Origin: Candidatus Thorarchaeota archaeon
GTDB taxonomy: Archaea > Asgardarchaeota > Thorarchaeia > Thorarchaeales > Thorarchaeaceae
Direction of reading: 5' to 3'
NCBI GenBank assembly: GCA_016840965.1
Contig: JAEORI010000099.1
Coordinates: 1-15,731, forward strand
DNA: 15,731 nucleotides
The notes beneath the pieces are model-generated. The model searched no databases. It was given only the letters and a program-made list of their open reading frames with translations, and was not told the DNA's origin. This document shows positions 1 through 5,710 of the stretch, in pieces; the first letter of the stretch is position 1, and each line of letters starts with the position of its first letter. The position numbers were made by a program, and so were the translations under genes.

Positions 1-810
1 AGTGTCACCAAAATGGACTCCGTAGTTTCCCCACACTTTGAGTGATGAATCAGAAGCGTGTGATAATGCATAAGAAGGGCTCATTATAGATCCTGCTGAA
101 GATGACAATGCAGCAATGAAAGGTGAATATGGCTCTTCGAGAACGAACTGTATTGTATACTCATCTAGAACATTAATAGCACCTGAGGACGATATCCAAT
201 CATTGAACGCATTTTGAAAAGCAATGGAACCGGAACCTTCAGAGTATGCAATGTTCGCTAATTCACGTCCACCTTTTAGAGGTTCAGCAATCATCCACAT
301 TGGGCCCCAATCAGCAAAAATCTTAATCCCTCTCTCAATATTCCATTTCACACAACTTGCATTGAATGGAGTTTCATCATGAAAGGTGACATCTTGTCGA
401 AGCTCAATTGAATATTCCAACCCATCTGATGATACAATAGGAGAGGATTCTGCCAGTAACGGTTGAATAGGTTCAGAGATGTTACTACCAAATGGATATG
501 TATAGAGAGTTTCATAGACATTGTAGAAAATCCAGTTACCAAATCGCTCAAAATTCACATGAGGATCGAGTGATTCTGGCTCTCCAGATACTTCCCAGAT
601 GATAATGTCATGTGAGGGAACAATTGAATCGATACCTAACCCATCCACAGGTTGGAGCCCATAAAGCGATACCCCTAATAATAGAATTACCACTAGACAT
701 GAAAGATAGGTCTTCGAGGATTCTATTATTTCTCCCTCACACACTCTATCAAATGCTCTATCTGTTGAAGCAGTATAAACTTGTCGCGGCAAAAACGGAA
801 TTACTGGCAT
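1..810 (-). CDS. ABC transporter substrate-binding protein, OppA/DppA type (SBP_bac_5), partial
   Basis: The first 270 codons are visible and the gene runs off the left edge. After a hydrophobic segment (YLSCLVVILLLGVSLYG, about residues 37-53) comes the classic start of a family 5 peptide/nickel-type binding protein: a GEPESLDPH motif, then YNVYETLY, LLAESSPIVSSDGLEYSIELR, DVTFHDETPFNASCVKW, and later a VLDEYTIQFVLEEPYSPF block. Such proteins capture oligopeptides or other small solutes outside the membrane and deliver them to an ABC permease, which would lie beyond this window. The ATG at 810 is the first possible start because TAA immediately precedes it in frame. However, its 36-residue, partly acidic N-region is odd for a signal sequence. 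A GTG at 744, with TTTATA about 30 bases upstream, would give a more normal signal peptide. No Shine-Dalgarno is visible at either start. The family call is firm; the substrate is unknown. Confidence 0.88.
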   Translation of the reverse strand, partial: MPVIPFLPRQVYTASTDRAFDRVCEGEIIESSKTYLSCLVVILLLGVSLYGLQPVDGLGIDSIVPSHDIIIWEVSGEPESLDPHVNFERFGNWIFYNVYETLYTYPFGSNISEPIQPLLAESSPIVSSDGLEYSIELRQDVTFHDETPFNASCVKWNIERGIKIFADWGPMWMIAEPLKGGRELANIAYSEGSGSIAFQNAFNDWISSSGAINVLDEYTIQFVLEEPYSPFIAALSSSAGSIMSPSYALSHASDSSLKVWGNYGVHFGDT

Positions 811-857
811 TTAGTATAGGTGAGGATAAATTGTACCATTCAAAGGAAGTCTGAAAA

Positions 858-2081
858 TCAATCTTCAACGACCTGAAAGTCGAGACCCTTGTCATGCAAC
901 AGTTTTAGCATTAGTTTTACAGCTTTATCGTCAGGGACCTCAAGTATCATCTCTAGCTCAGCTCTATTTGGTGGTATATCTGGGTCGAATCTATCCTGAT
1001 TAATTTCAATCACACTCACACCGGATTGAGCTACAATACTGAGTACCTTATTCATACTGCCCACCCTATCAAGAATTGAACCTCTTACTCTCACGGATCT
1101 GCCTAGTCGGAACAACTCTTTCTCAACGACTCTTGCCATGAGTGACATATCGATATTACCACCTGAAAGAACTGCAACAGCTTTCTTTCCCTTAATATCG
1201 ATCTTGCCATGCTGAAATGCAGAAAGACCAACACAGCCTGCTGGTTCAACAACAATCTTAGCTCTTTCAAGAAGCATGAAGAGAGTTCGTGTAACCTCCA
1301 ACTCTTCCACGGTGACAACGCCAGAAAGTAAGTCTCTCGCAATCCTGAACGTTAGCTTCCCAGGTCTCTTTACAGCAATCCCATCACATATGGTATCCAA
1401 ATTTTGAACATTGACTATTTTACCTGCCTCGATAGATGCTTTCATTGCTGCAGCAGAGGCAGCCTCAACTCCATAGATCTTTACTTCAGGGCGTTGTTCC
1501 TTAACTGCAATTCCAATTCCAGATATGAGACCTCCGCCACCAACAGGCACAGCAATTATGTCAACATCAGGACAATCGTTGAGAATTTCCAGACCTATGG
1601 TTCCTTGGCCTGCAATCACATTCTCATCATTGAAGGGATGAAGAAAAGTCGCACCAGTCTTTTCTGCCAGTTCTCGTGCATGAGAAAGAGCATCATCAAA
1701 CACAGCTCCATGAAGCACAACATTAGCACCATACCCTTCTGTAGCTTGAATCTTAGCAACAGGAGAGAACACAGGCATGACAATGGTTGACTTTATTCCT
1801 AATCTTGTTGCAGCATAAGCAGTCCCCTGTGCGTGATTACCTGCAGATGCAGCTACAACACCTGCATTCTTCTCTTCATCTGAGAGCTGTGACATAGCAT
1901 ATGCAGCACCCCTTACTTTGAAAGAGCCTGTTTTCTGCAAATTTTCCAGCTTGAGGTAGACATCTCCGCCAGTTATCCTGCTAAAGGTCGATGTGTGGTC
2001 AAGTCTAGTAACATGTTTGATATCCTGTAGGATTTTTTGAGCATCCAGAATTTTTGAATACACTTTGCTGTATTTTCCCAT
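858..2081 (-). CDS. ilvA: Threonine ammonia-lyase with C-terminal ACT domain
   Basis: A PLP-dependent fold-type II enzyme predicted to convert threonine to 2-oxobutanoate and ammonia, feeding isoleucine synthesis or threonine catabolism. Landmarks counted from the ATG at 2081 (407 residues): the PLP-binding lysine K55 in KTGSFKVRGA, the substrate loop SAGNHAQG at 79-86, and a glycine-rich phosphate-binding GGGGLISG loop. The last 75 or so residues (GSMNKVLSIVAQSGVSVIEI onward) form an ACT domain, so allosteric control by an amino acid is likely, as in the single-ACT group of about 400 residues. I preferred the ATG at 2081 over an in-frame TTG at 2099: the extra six residues add nothing conserved. 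The gene lies 32 bp (50 bp from the ATG) after the carotenoid-like gene and 47 bp before the binding-protein gene, on the same strand. It ends in TGA. Serine dehydratase activity is an alternative that the sequence cannot exclude. Confidence 0.93.
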   Translation of the reverse strand: MGKYSKVYSKILDAQKILQDIKHVTRLDHTSTFSRITGGDVYLKLENLQKTGSFKVRGAAYAMSQLSDEEKNAGVVAASAGNHAQGTAYAATRLGIKSTIVMPVFSPVAKIQATEGYGANVVLHGAVFDDALSHARELAEKTGATFLHPFNDENVIAGQGTIGLEILNDCPDVDIIAVPVGGGGLISGIGIAVKEQRPEVKIYGVEAASAAAMKASIEAGKIVNVQNLDTICDGIAVKRPGKLTFRIARDLLSGVVTVEELEVTRTLFMLLERAKIVVEPAGCVGLSAFQHGKIDIKGKKAVAVLSGGNIDMSLMARVVEKELFRLGRSVRVRGSILDRVGSMNKVLSIVAQSGVSVIEINQDRFDPDIPPNRAELEMILEVPDDKAVKLMLKLLHDKGLDFQVVED

Positions 2082-2131
2082 TGTAGCCACAACTTCCAAT
2101 GATGCACTGAAGCAGATTAATGAATCCTCTG

Positions 2132-2659
2132 CTAAATCATCAATAGAAGGACAAGAAATGAGTTCATGATTATAGGAAACAGTAACCAGGTGATATAGTT
2201 TCCAGGAGGAGCAGTAAACCGATTGAATCTAGATGGAATGAACCAAAATAAACCATTTTCAACAGGTGTCCAAAGCCATAGTTCCATCATTTTGCTCATG
2301 AAAGGTTCAAGTATTATAAAATCAACAAGTAGAGATAACCATCCTGAAAACAAGCAAGCGATTAAACCATTGAATCCTATTGATAGCGCAAATAGGTAGC
2401 TCGCTTGAATAGAGAATATCCAGAGAAAAATGATCCATAAAGGAATGTTTCTAACAAAAGGACCATTTCGTTCCTGTCTTGTGTAGTAGTAGTATCCTTG
2501 CGATGAAACAAGATGTTCGCCAATCATTGCAATAGTAGCAATTAGGAATATGTGGGGCAATATCCTCCAACTAAATTGTTCCCACATAATATTAGAAGTA
2601 ATGCTAGAAAGAACTACAAACGCCACTAAAAGGAAGAAGTTCCTGACCTTGAATGACAT
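2132..2659 (-). CDS. CruF/DUF422-like carotenoid biosynthesis membrane protein
   Basis: A 175-residue integral membrane protein with about five hydrophobic segments (roughly 7-26, 32-46, 73-94, 96-118, 155-173). The pattern matches the Caroten_synth/DUF422 family: E48-H49 in the second segment (IGEHL), followed by a Gln/Gly/Tyr stretch (SQGYYYY), D113 and E118-P119 in a later segment (VDFIILEP), W130-x-P-x(3)-G-L-F, then P151-G-N154 and W158 near the end. Members such as CruF hydrate the ends of acyclic carotenoids (for example bacterioruberin precursors). The reaction of this member is not proven, and no phytoene synthase or desaturase is in the window. It is shorter than many relatives, which often have six or more membrane segments. 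The ATG at 2659 has a good GGTGAT ribosome-binding site eight bases upstream. It ends in TAG, with TAA four codons later, a detail that matters for the amber codon in the synthetase gene. Confidence 0.72.
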   Translation of the reverse strand: MSFKVRNFFLLVAFVVLSSITSNIMWEQFSWRILPHIFLIATIAMIGEHLVSSQGYYYYTRQERNGPFVRNIPLWIIFLWIFSIQASYLFALSIGFNGLIACLFSGWLSLLVDFIILEPFMSKMMELWLWTPVENGLFWFIPSRFNRFTAPPGNYITWLLFPIIMNSFLVLLLMI

Positions 2660-2667
2660 AAATGACT

Positions 2668-2673
2668 ATCACC
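2668..2673 (-). promoter_or_regulatory. Shine-Dalgarno GGTGAT for the carotenoid-like gene
   Basis: Read on the minus strand, GGTGAT is complementary to the conserved 3' end of 16S rRNA and lies eight bases before the ATG at 2659. Its TGA is the stop codon of the upstream regulator gene, so translation of the two is probably coupled. This is one of only two convincing Shine-Dalgarno sites in the window. Confidence 0.7.
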
Positions 2674-2953
2674 GCTTCAGTTTTCCCTTTGCCGTATCGA
2701 TGAAATCTGATGTTCTCTTTCTTAGAGAAATGACCCAAGCTTTCCCAACTTTCTCCTTATCGATCCTCTGCGTAGCTAGGCTTTTTTGCACTTTCAAAAT
2801 AAGATCCACAGCCTTCCCAACAGTCCTGCGATCAATACCAGTTGCCTTTGATATCCCTGCAATTGACATTGAGGGTCTTTCTTTCAAAACCTGAAGAACT
2901 GCGGTCATAGCTTGAGCTAAGTCTACTCGAGGAACACTAAGTGGGAGTCTCAT
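2669..2953 (-). CDS. Small winged-helix transcriptional regulator
   Basis: A 94-residue basic protein. Residues about 14-75 read as a winged helix-turn-helix: a first helix (AMTAVLQVLKERP), then SIAGISKATGIDRRTVGKAVDLI at about 30-52 as the HTH with recognition helix, then a strand-turn-strand wing ending at KAWVISL. It has no visible ligand-binding or enzymatic domain, so it resembles the many stand-alone archaeal wHTH proteins. It is the first gene of a tight cluster with the carotenoid-like gene (9 bp gap, overlapping ribosome-binding site). A TATA-like element and overlapping palindromes lie immediately upstream, which suggests autoregulation. The start at 2953 lacks a Shine-Dalgarno; a predicted transcription start near 2960 would leave almost no leader. 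The target and signal are unknown. Confidence 0.78.
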   Translation of the reverse strand: MRLPLSVPRVDLAQAMTAVLQVLKERPSMSIAGISKATGIDRRTVGKAVDLILKVQKSLATQRIDKEKVGKAWVISLRKRTSDFIDTAKGKLKR

Positions 2954-2984
2954 TTCTTTTCAAATATGCTATGGTCAAATCTAC

Positions 2985-2991
2985 ATATATA
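2985..2991 (-). promoter_or_regulatory. TATA box of the wHTH regulator gene
   Basis: The minus strand reads TATATAT about 35 bases before the ATG at 2953. With the usual archaeal spacing of about 26 bases to the start site, transcription would begin near 2960 and give a very short leader. The flanking palindrome overlaps the edge of this element, so a bound repressor could block TBP/TFB. Position and composition only; not otherwise tested. Confidence 0.5.
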
Positions 2992-3030
2992 CATTATTAT
3001 GTACACATAATAGTGTATACACTATAGTGT
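2988..3030. promoter_or_regulatory. Overlapping palindromic operator cluster
   Basis: Three nested inverted repeats. A 32-bp one at 2988-3019 has arms TATACATTATTATGT and ACATAATAGTGTATA around AC, with one mismatch in 15. A perfect 16-bp palindrome ATAGTGTATACACTAT lies at 3010-3025. A perfect 12-bp palindrome ACACTATAGTGT lies at 3019-3030, followed by another GTGTATA at 3029-3035. The shared half-site is close to TAGTGTATA. The dyads lie directly upstream of, and touch, the TATA element of the regulator gene, so they are best read as binding sites for a dimeric regulator, plausibly the adjacent wHTH protein. AT-rich composition raises the chance of fortuitous dyads, but a perfect 16-mer overlapping a 15-bp-arm dyad is unlikely to be chance. 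Confidence 0.6.
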
Positions 3031-3035
3031 GTATA

Positions 3036-3326
3036 GCTTGAAGTTTTACTTTTCAAATTAACTTTCTTGAATCATATTAATCCAAACAGATGACGTGCTT
3101 AATCATTTATTGTGATAGACAATAATTCATCTTTAGTTCAGGTTCACCATTGGGTACATTCATTGTAGAGTTGTCAAAAAGAAAATAATCGAAGCCTTTT
3201 CTCCTTTTCTCAGGCGTTTTTGTAAATACACCAAATAACGAGTGTTCATATTTGTTGGAGTCAGAAAGTAAGAATATACAACGAGTCATTAAGACTAGCA
3301 TGTTTCAACTTTAATTGACTTCTAAA
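3036..3326. other. Intergenic region with no confident gene
   Basis: AT-rich sequence between the operator cluster and the acetyltransferase stop codon. One minus-strand open frame of 64 codons (3301-3107, beginning MLVLMTRCIFLL) shows no recognisable domain, no ribosome-binding site and no conserved pattern, so I do not call it. I see no tRNA, no clear terminator and no repeats other than the operators to the left. Confidence 0.5.
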
Positions 3327-4286
3327 TCATTCATTCAACCAATGTTTCTTCCATGTATATGTTGAGTGTTCCAGTACTTTTTCAAATCCAAGAGATATGT
3401 ACAGATACTTTGCATTATTACTCAATGTCACATCAAGGTCTACTTTTGTTAGTGCTGGTTCGGATTCAATCAGCCGTTTCATTGATTGCACAAGAATCGC
3501 TTTTCCAAGACCCTTGCCCTGAAATTCATCCTTAACTACGATATCTGGAATATAACCTGTATCTCCATTTCTGATGGTCATAAAGCAGACTCCAATAGCT
3601 ATACCATTATTATACAAAATCCATGATGAAGATTCACGATAATCTCCGAATCTATTAGACTCAATATTCTCTAAGAGCCGCTTACAATCTTCTACGGAAC
3701 TGAAGAAATCAGGAAATACATTTTGATCAACATGACCATTAGTTCCTTCAAAAACGAGGTGAGAAATTTCATCTCGTAGGTTTGGACTATATGGCTCAAA
3801 ACTCATTTCTTTTGAGAGCTCGGGTTCAGCAAGATTTTCGATGCTGCCCTGAGATAAAGTCATGCTCATCCTGTCATACTTCGCAAAACCAATCTCAACA
3901 ATGTGTTCTGATAGCTCTTTAGAAATCCATCTACCTCCAGTGGTGATATGCGAATAATCATTCTTAAATCTCTCAAATAATGCGCTAAATAGCCTCCTTT
4001 CAATATCGATATTGCAATCAGCAAATACAAAATTAATACGTTTACTTGCTTTCACGAAAAATGCTATTCCTTCCAGGATACCATCTTCTAAATATCCACC
4101 ATATATACAAGCTCTATCACTAGCAACTGCAGCTTTGAGTTGTTCTTCAAAATTTTCCGGGATACTATCATCATTTCTCAATTCTCTATAACGATTGATA
4201 ACGGAATCGATGCCATCCAGATGATCTTTCTTAATTTCACGAATCATATGAATAAAGAGTATAGAGTTATGAATAGTAGTTACCAT
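3327..4286 (-). CDS. Two-domain GNAT-family N-acetyltransferase
   Basis: A 319-residue protein. The C-terminal half is a clear GNAT domain that transfers an acetyl group from acetyl-CoA to an amine: a central strand YIPDIVV (245-251) runs into the acetyl-CoA pyrophosphate loop Q256-GKGLGKA, and NNAKYLYISLGF (290-301) is the usual N-x-x-A-x-x-LY-x-x-x-GF closing motif. The N-terminal half (about 14-150) has GNAT-like strand and helix alternation but no acetyl-CoA loop, so it is probably a degenerate GNAT copy. The outermost ATG (4286) is given; the ATG at 4247 (MIREIKKDHLDG) begins more like a typical family member and may be the real start. Neither has a Shine-Dalgarno. The substrate cannot be told; the gene stands alone between two gaps of 146 and 373 bp. 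Confidence 0.83.
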   Translation of the reverse strand: MVTTIHNSILFIHMIREIKKDHLDGIDSVINRYRELRNDDSIPENFEEQLKAAVASDRACIYGGYLEDGILEGIAFFVKASKRINFVFADCNIDIERRLFSALFERFKNDYSHITTGGRWISKELSEHIVEIGFAKYDRMSMTLSQGSIENLAEPELSKEMSFEPYSPNLRDEISHLVFEGTNGHVDQNVFPDFFSSVEDCKRLLENIESNRFGDYRESSSWILYNNGIAIGVCFMTIRNGDTGYIPDIVVKDEFQGKGLGKAILVQSMKRLIESEPALTKVDLDVTLSNNAKYLYISLGFEKVLEHSTYTWKKHWLNE

Positions 4287-4389
4287 TTACGCAATTTTTT
4301 AGACGATATCATATCAGTCTTTGATAATTGTTGCAATATCATCATACGGATTTACAGCTCAGATAACAATAGTAAAGACTTCGTCTAAT

Positions 4390-4406
4390 TTCCCCTAATT
4401 ATGGGG
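4390..4406. repeat. Short inverted repeat TCCCC-7-GGGGA
   Basis: TCCCC (4390-4394) and GGGGA (4402-4406) flank the loop TAATTAT, whose TAATTA is itself self-complementary. It lies 27 bases past the dehydrogenase stop codon and upstream of the acetyltransferase gene. It is not followed by a T-run on the minus strand, so it is a weak terminator candidate at best and could equally be a protein-binding site. The rest of the 4287-4432 gap holds nothing I can name. Confidence 0.3.
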
Positions 4407-4432
4407 ATTGTACCATTTAGAGGAATTCTATC

Positions 4433-5575
4433 TCAAAACACTCTATGTTTAATGTCGATACCTCTTGATCGAAGCTCTTCAATGAAGAGTTTTGGAGGAA
4501 TACATCTCTCAGGAGTAAGTACACCTCGCTTGGAAATGCGACCATCTGCCATCATCATTGCAGTAACAGATGCGGGGAATGATGTTGTACGCATCATTGA
4601 TGTTAGTCCTGTTGTATCATCAAAGTAGTCAATGACCTCATACTCGATATTTCTAGCCTCTGTTCCTTTCCAACCATCGATTGTCACACGAATGAGAGTC
4701 ACGTCTTTTCCTGAAGGAGGTAAGTTCTTTTCAAGCAGATTTTCAAGTACTCTTCGAGGGCTGACTTTCTTTCCATCAATATCAATTTCTTTGTTATCCA
4801 TTAGGCCTAGTTTCATTATGCACCACATCTTATGGCCATGTCCTGGATAGCGAATGGTTTTGTAATCTAATTCTTTCACCTTCCCCTTATAGGTGTGAGG
4901 AAGAGTTGATGTCCCTCCACTTGTATTGAACGCCTCTAGCTTGCCAAACGGTTCTGGAAAAACTATCTCTTCGAAACCCACAAGAGGTTCTTCAATAGTG
5001 ATTTTCCCATCCCGCAATGCGACACAAGGTTCAATGTACTCGTTAATCAATCCTTCAACTGAGAAGATGAGAGAATAATTTAGAGGCGGACGAGGTTCTT
5101 GCTGAAGGCCACCTACACGGATTTTCACACTCTCTGTACGATCGAGATATTCAATCCCTTCTCTAGCTAAGACACTGACCATTCCAGGCGCGAGACCGCA
5201 GTCTGGCACAACTGTTACACCAGCATCCTTCGCTTGGTCATTCATTTCAAGTTGTTTTTGAACTATAGTCCACCCACCACCCAGGTCGCACATATGAGTT
5301 CCAGTTTCAATTGCTACCTCCGTATGAAGGATATTTACAGTGTAGCTGACTGCACTGATTACCGAATCAACCTTTGAAAACACTTTGACAAGTTGGTCAC
5401 GATTCTTTGCATCAACTTTTTCAGCAACAGCCCTGTCACCTACTTCTTTTGCTAAAGCCTCTGCACACTTAATGTCAATATCTGCAAGAATTATCTGCTC
5501 TACACTATCTTGCTTAACAAGATCATAGGCAGCACCTTTACCCATCTGTCCAGATCCAAGTACTAGAACCTTCAT
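4433..5575 (-). CDS. Saccharopine/lysine 6-dehydrogenase-family oxidoreductase
   Basis: A 380-residue NAD(P)-dependent dehydrogenase. The N-terminus is a Rossmann fold: VLVLGSGQMGKGAAYDL with G7-x-G9-x-x-G12, then an acidic residue closing the second strand (IILADID), which suggests NAD preference. The block CDLGGGWTIV followed by VVPDCGLAPGMVSVLAREG is the hallmark of the saccharopine dehydrogenase/homospermidine synthase/lysine 6-dehydrogenase superfamily. YPGHGHKMW and a C-terminal return to the Rossmann domain (TSFPASVTAMMMADG) also fit. The overall length and lack of a second enzyme domain are closest to lysine 6-dehydrogenase or archaeal stand-alone saccharopine dehydrogenase-like proteins; the substrate is inference. 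The ATG at 5575 has a weak GAGG ten bases upstream. It ends in TGA and follows the threonyl-tRNA synthetase gene by 128 bp on the same strand. Confidence 0.85.
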   Translation of the reverse strand: MKVLVLGSGQMGKGAAYDLVKQDSVEQIILADIDIKCAEALAKEVGDRAVAEKVDAKNRDQLVKVFSKVDSVISAVSYTVNILHTEVAIETGTHMCDLGGGWTIVQKQLEMNDQAKDAGVTVVPDCGLAPGMVSVLAREGIEYLDRTESVKIRVGGLQQEPRPPLNYSLIFSVEGLINEYIEPCVALRDGKITIEEPLVGFEEIVFPEPFGKLEAFNTSGGTSTLPHTYKGKVKELDYKTIRYPGHGHKMWCIMKLGLMDNKEIDIDGKKVSPRRVLENLLEKNLPPSGKDVTLIRVTIDGWKGTEARNIEYEVIDYFDDTTGLTSMMRTTSFPASVTAMMMADGRISKRGVLTPERCIPPKLFIEELRSRGIDIKHRVF

Positions 5576-5688
5576 GACACGCTCGCCTCAAGATACGAGT
5601 GTCAAATGTGAAGCTACAGCATGTAAAAACAATTCCGTCGAGCGCTATCCTTGTCTACAAATGCAGATTTCATTGACTTATCAAAGAG

Positions 5689-5710
5689 AGTATGAAATGT
5701 CTTTCATACT
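5689..5710. repeat. Hairpin spanning the threonyl-tRNA synthetase stop codon
   Basis: AGTATGAAA (5689-5697) and TTTCATACT (5702-5710) form a perfect nine-base inverted repeat with loop TGTC. The right arm includes the last codons and the TGA stop of the synthetase gene (stop at 5704-5706). On the minus strand no T-run follows directly; a TTTTT occurs about 60 bases further on (5625-5629), which could be an archaeal termination tract or part of the promoter of the next gene. Function unknown. Confidence 0.4.

Noticed and set aside
348..551. Minus-strand open frame of 67 codons
   Set aside because: It lies in another frame of the solute-binding protein gene, whose own frame shows clear family motifs throughout this interval.
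3107..3301. 64-codon minus-strand open frame between the acetyltransferase and the regulator
   Set aside because: No recognisable domain, low-complexity composition, no ribosome-binding site; length is within chance for this AT-rich gap.
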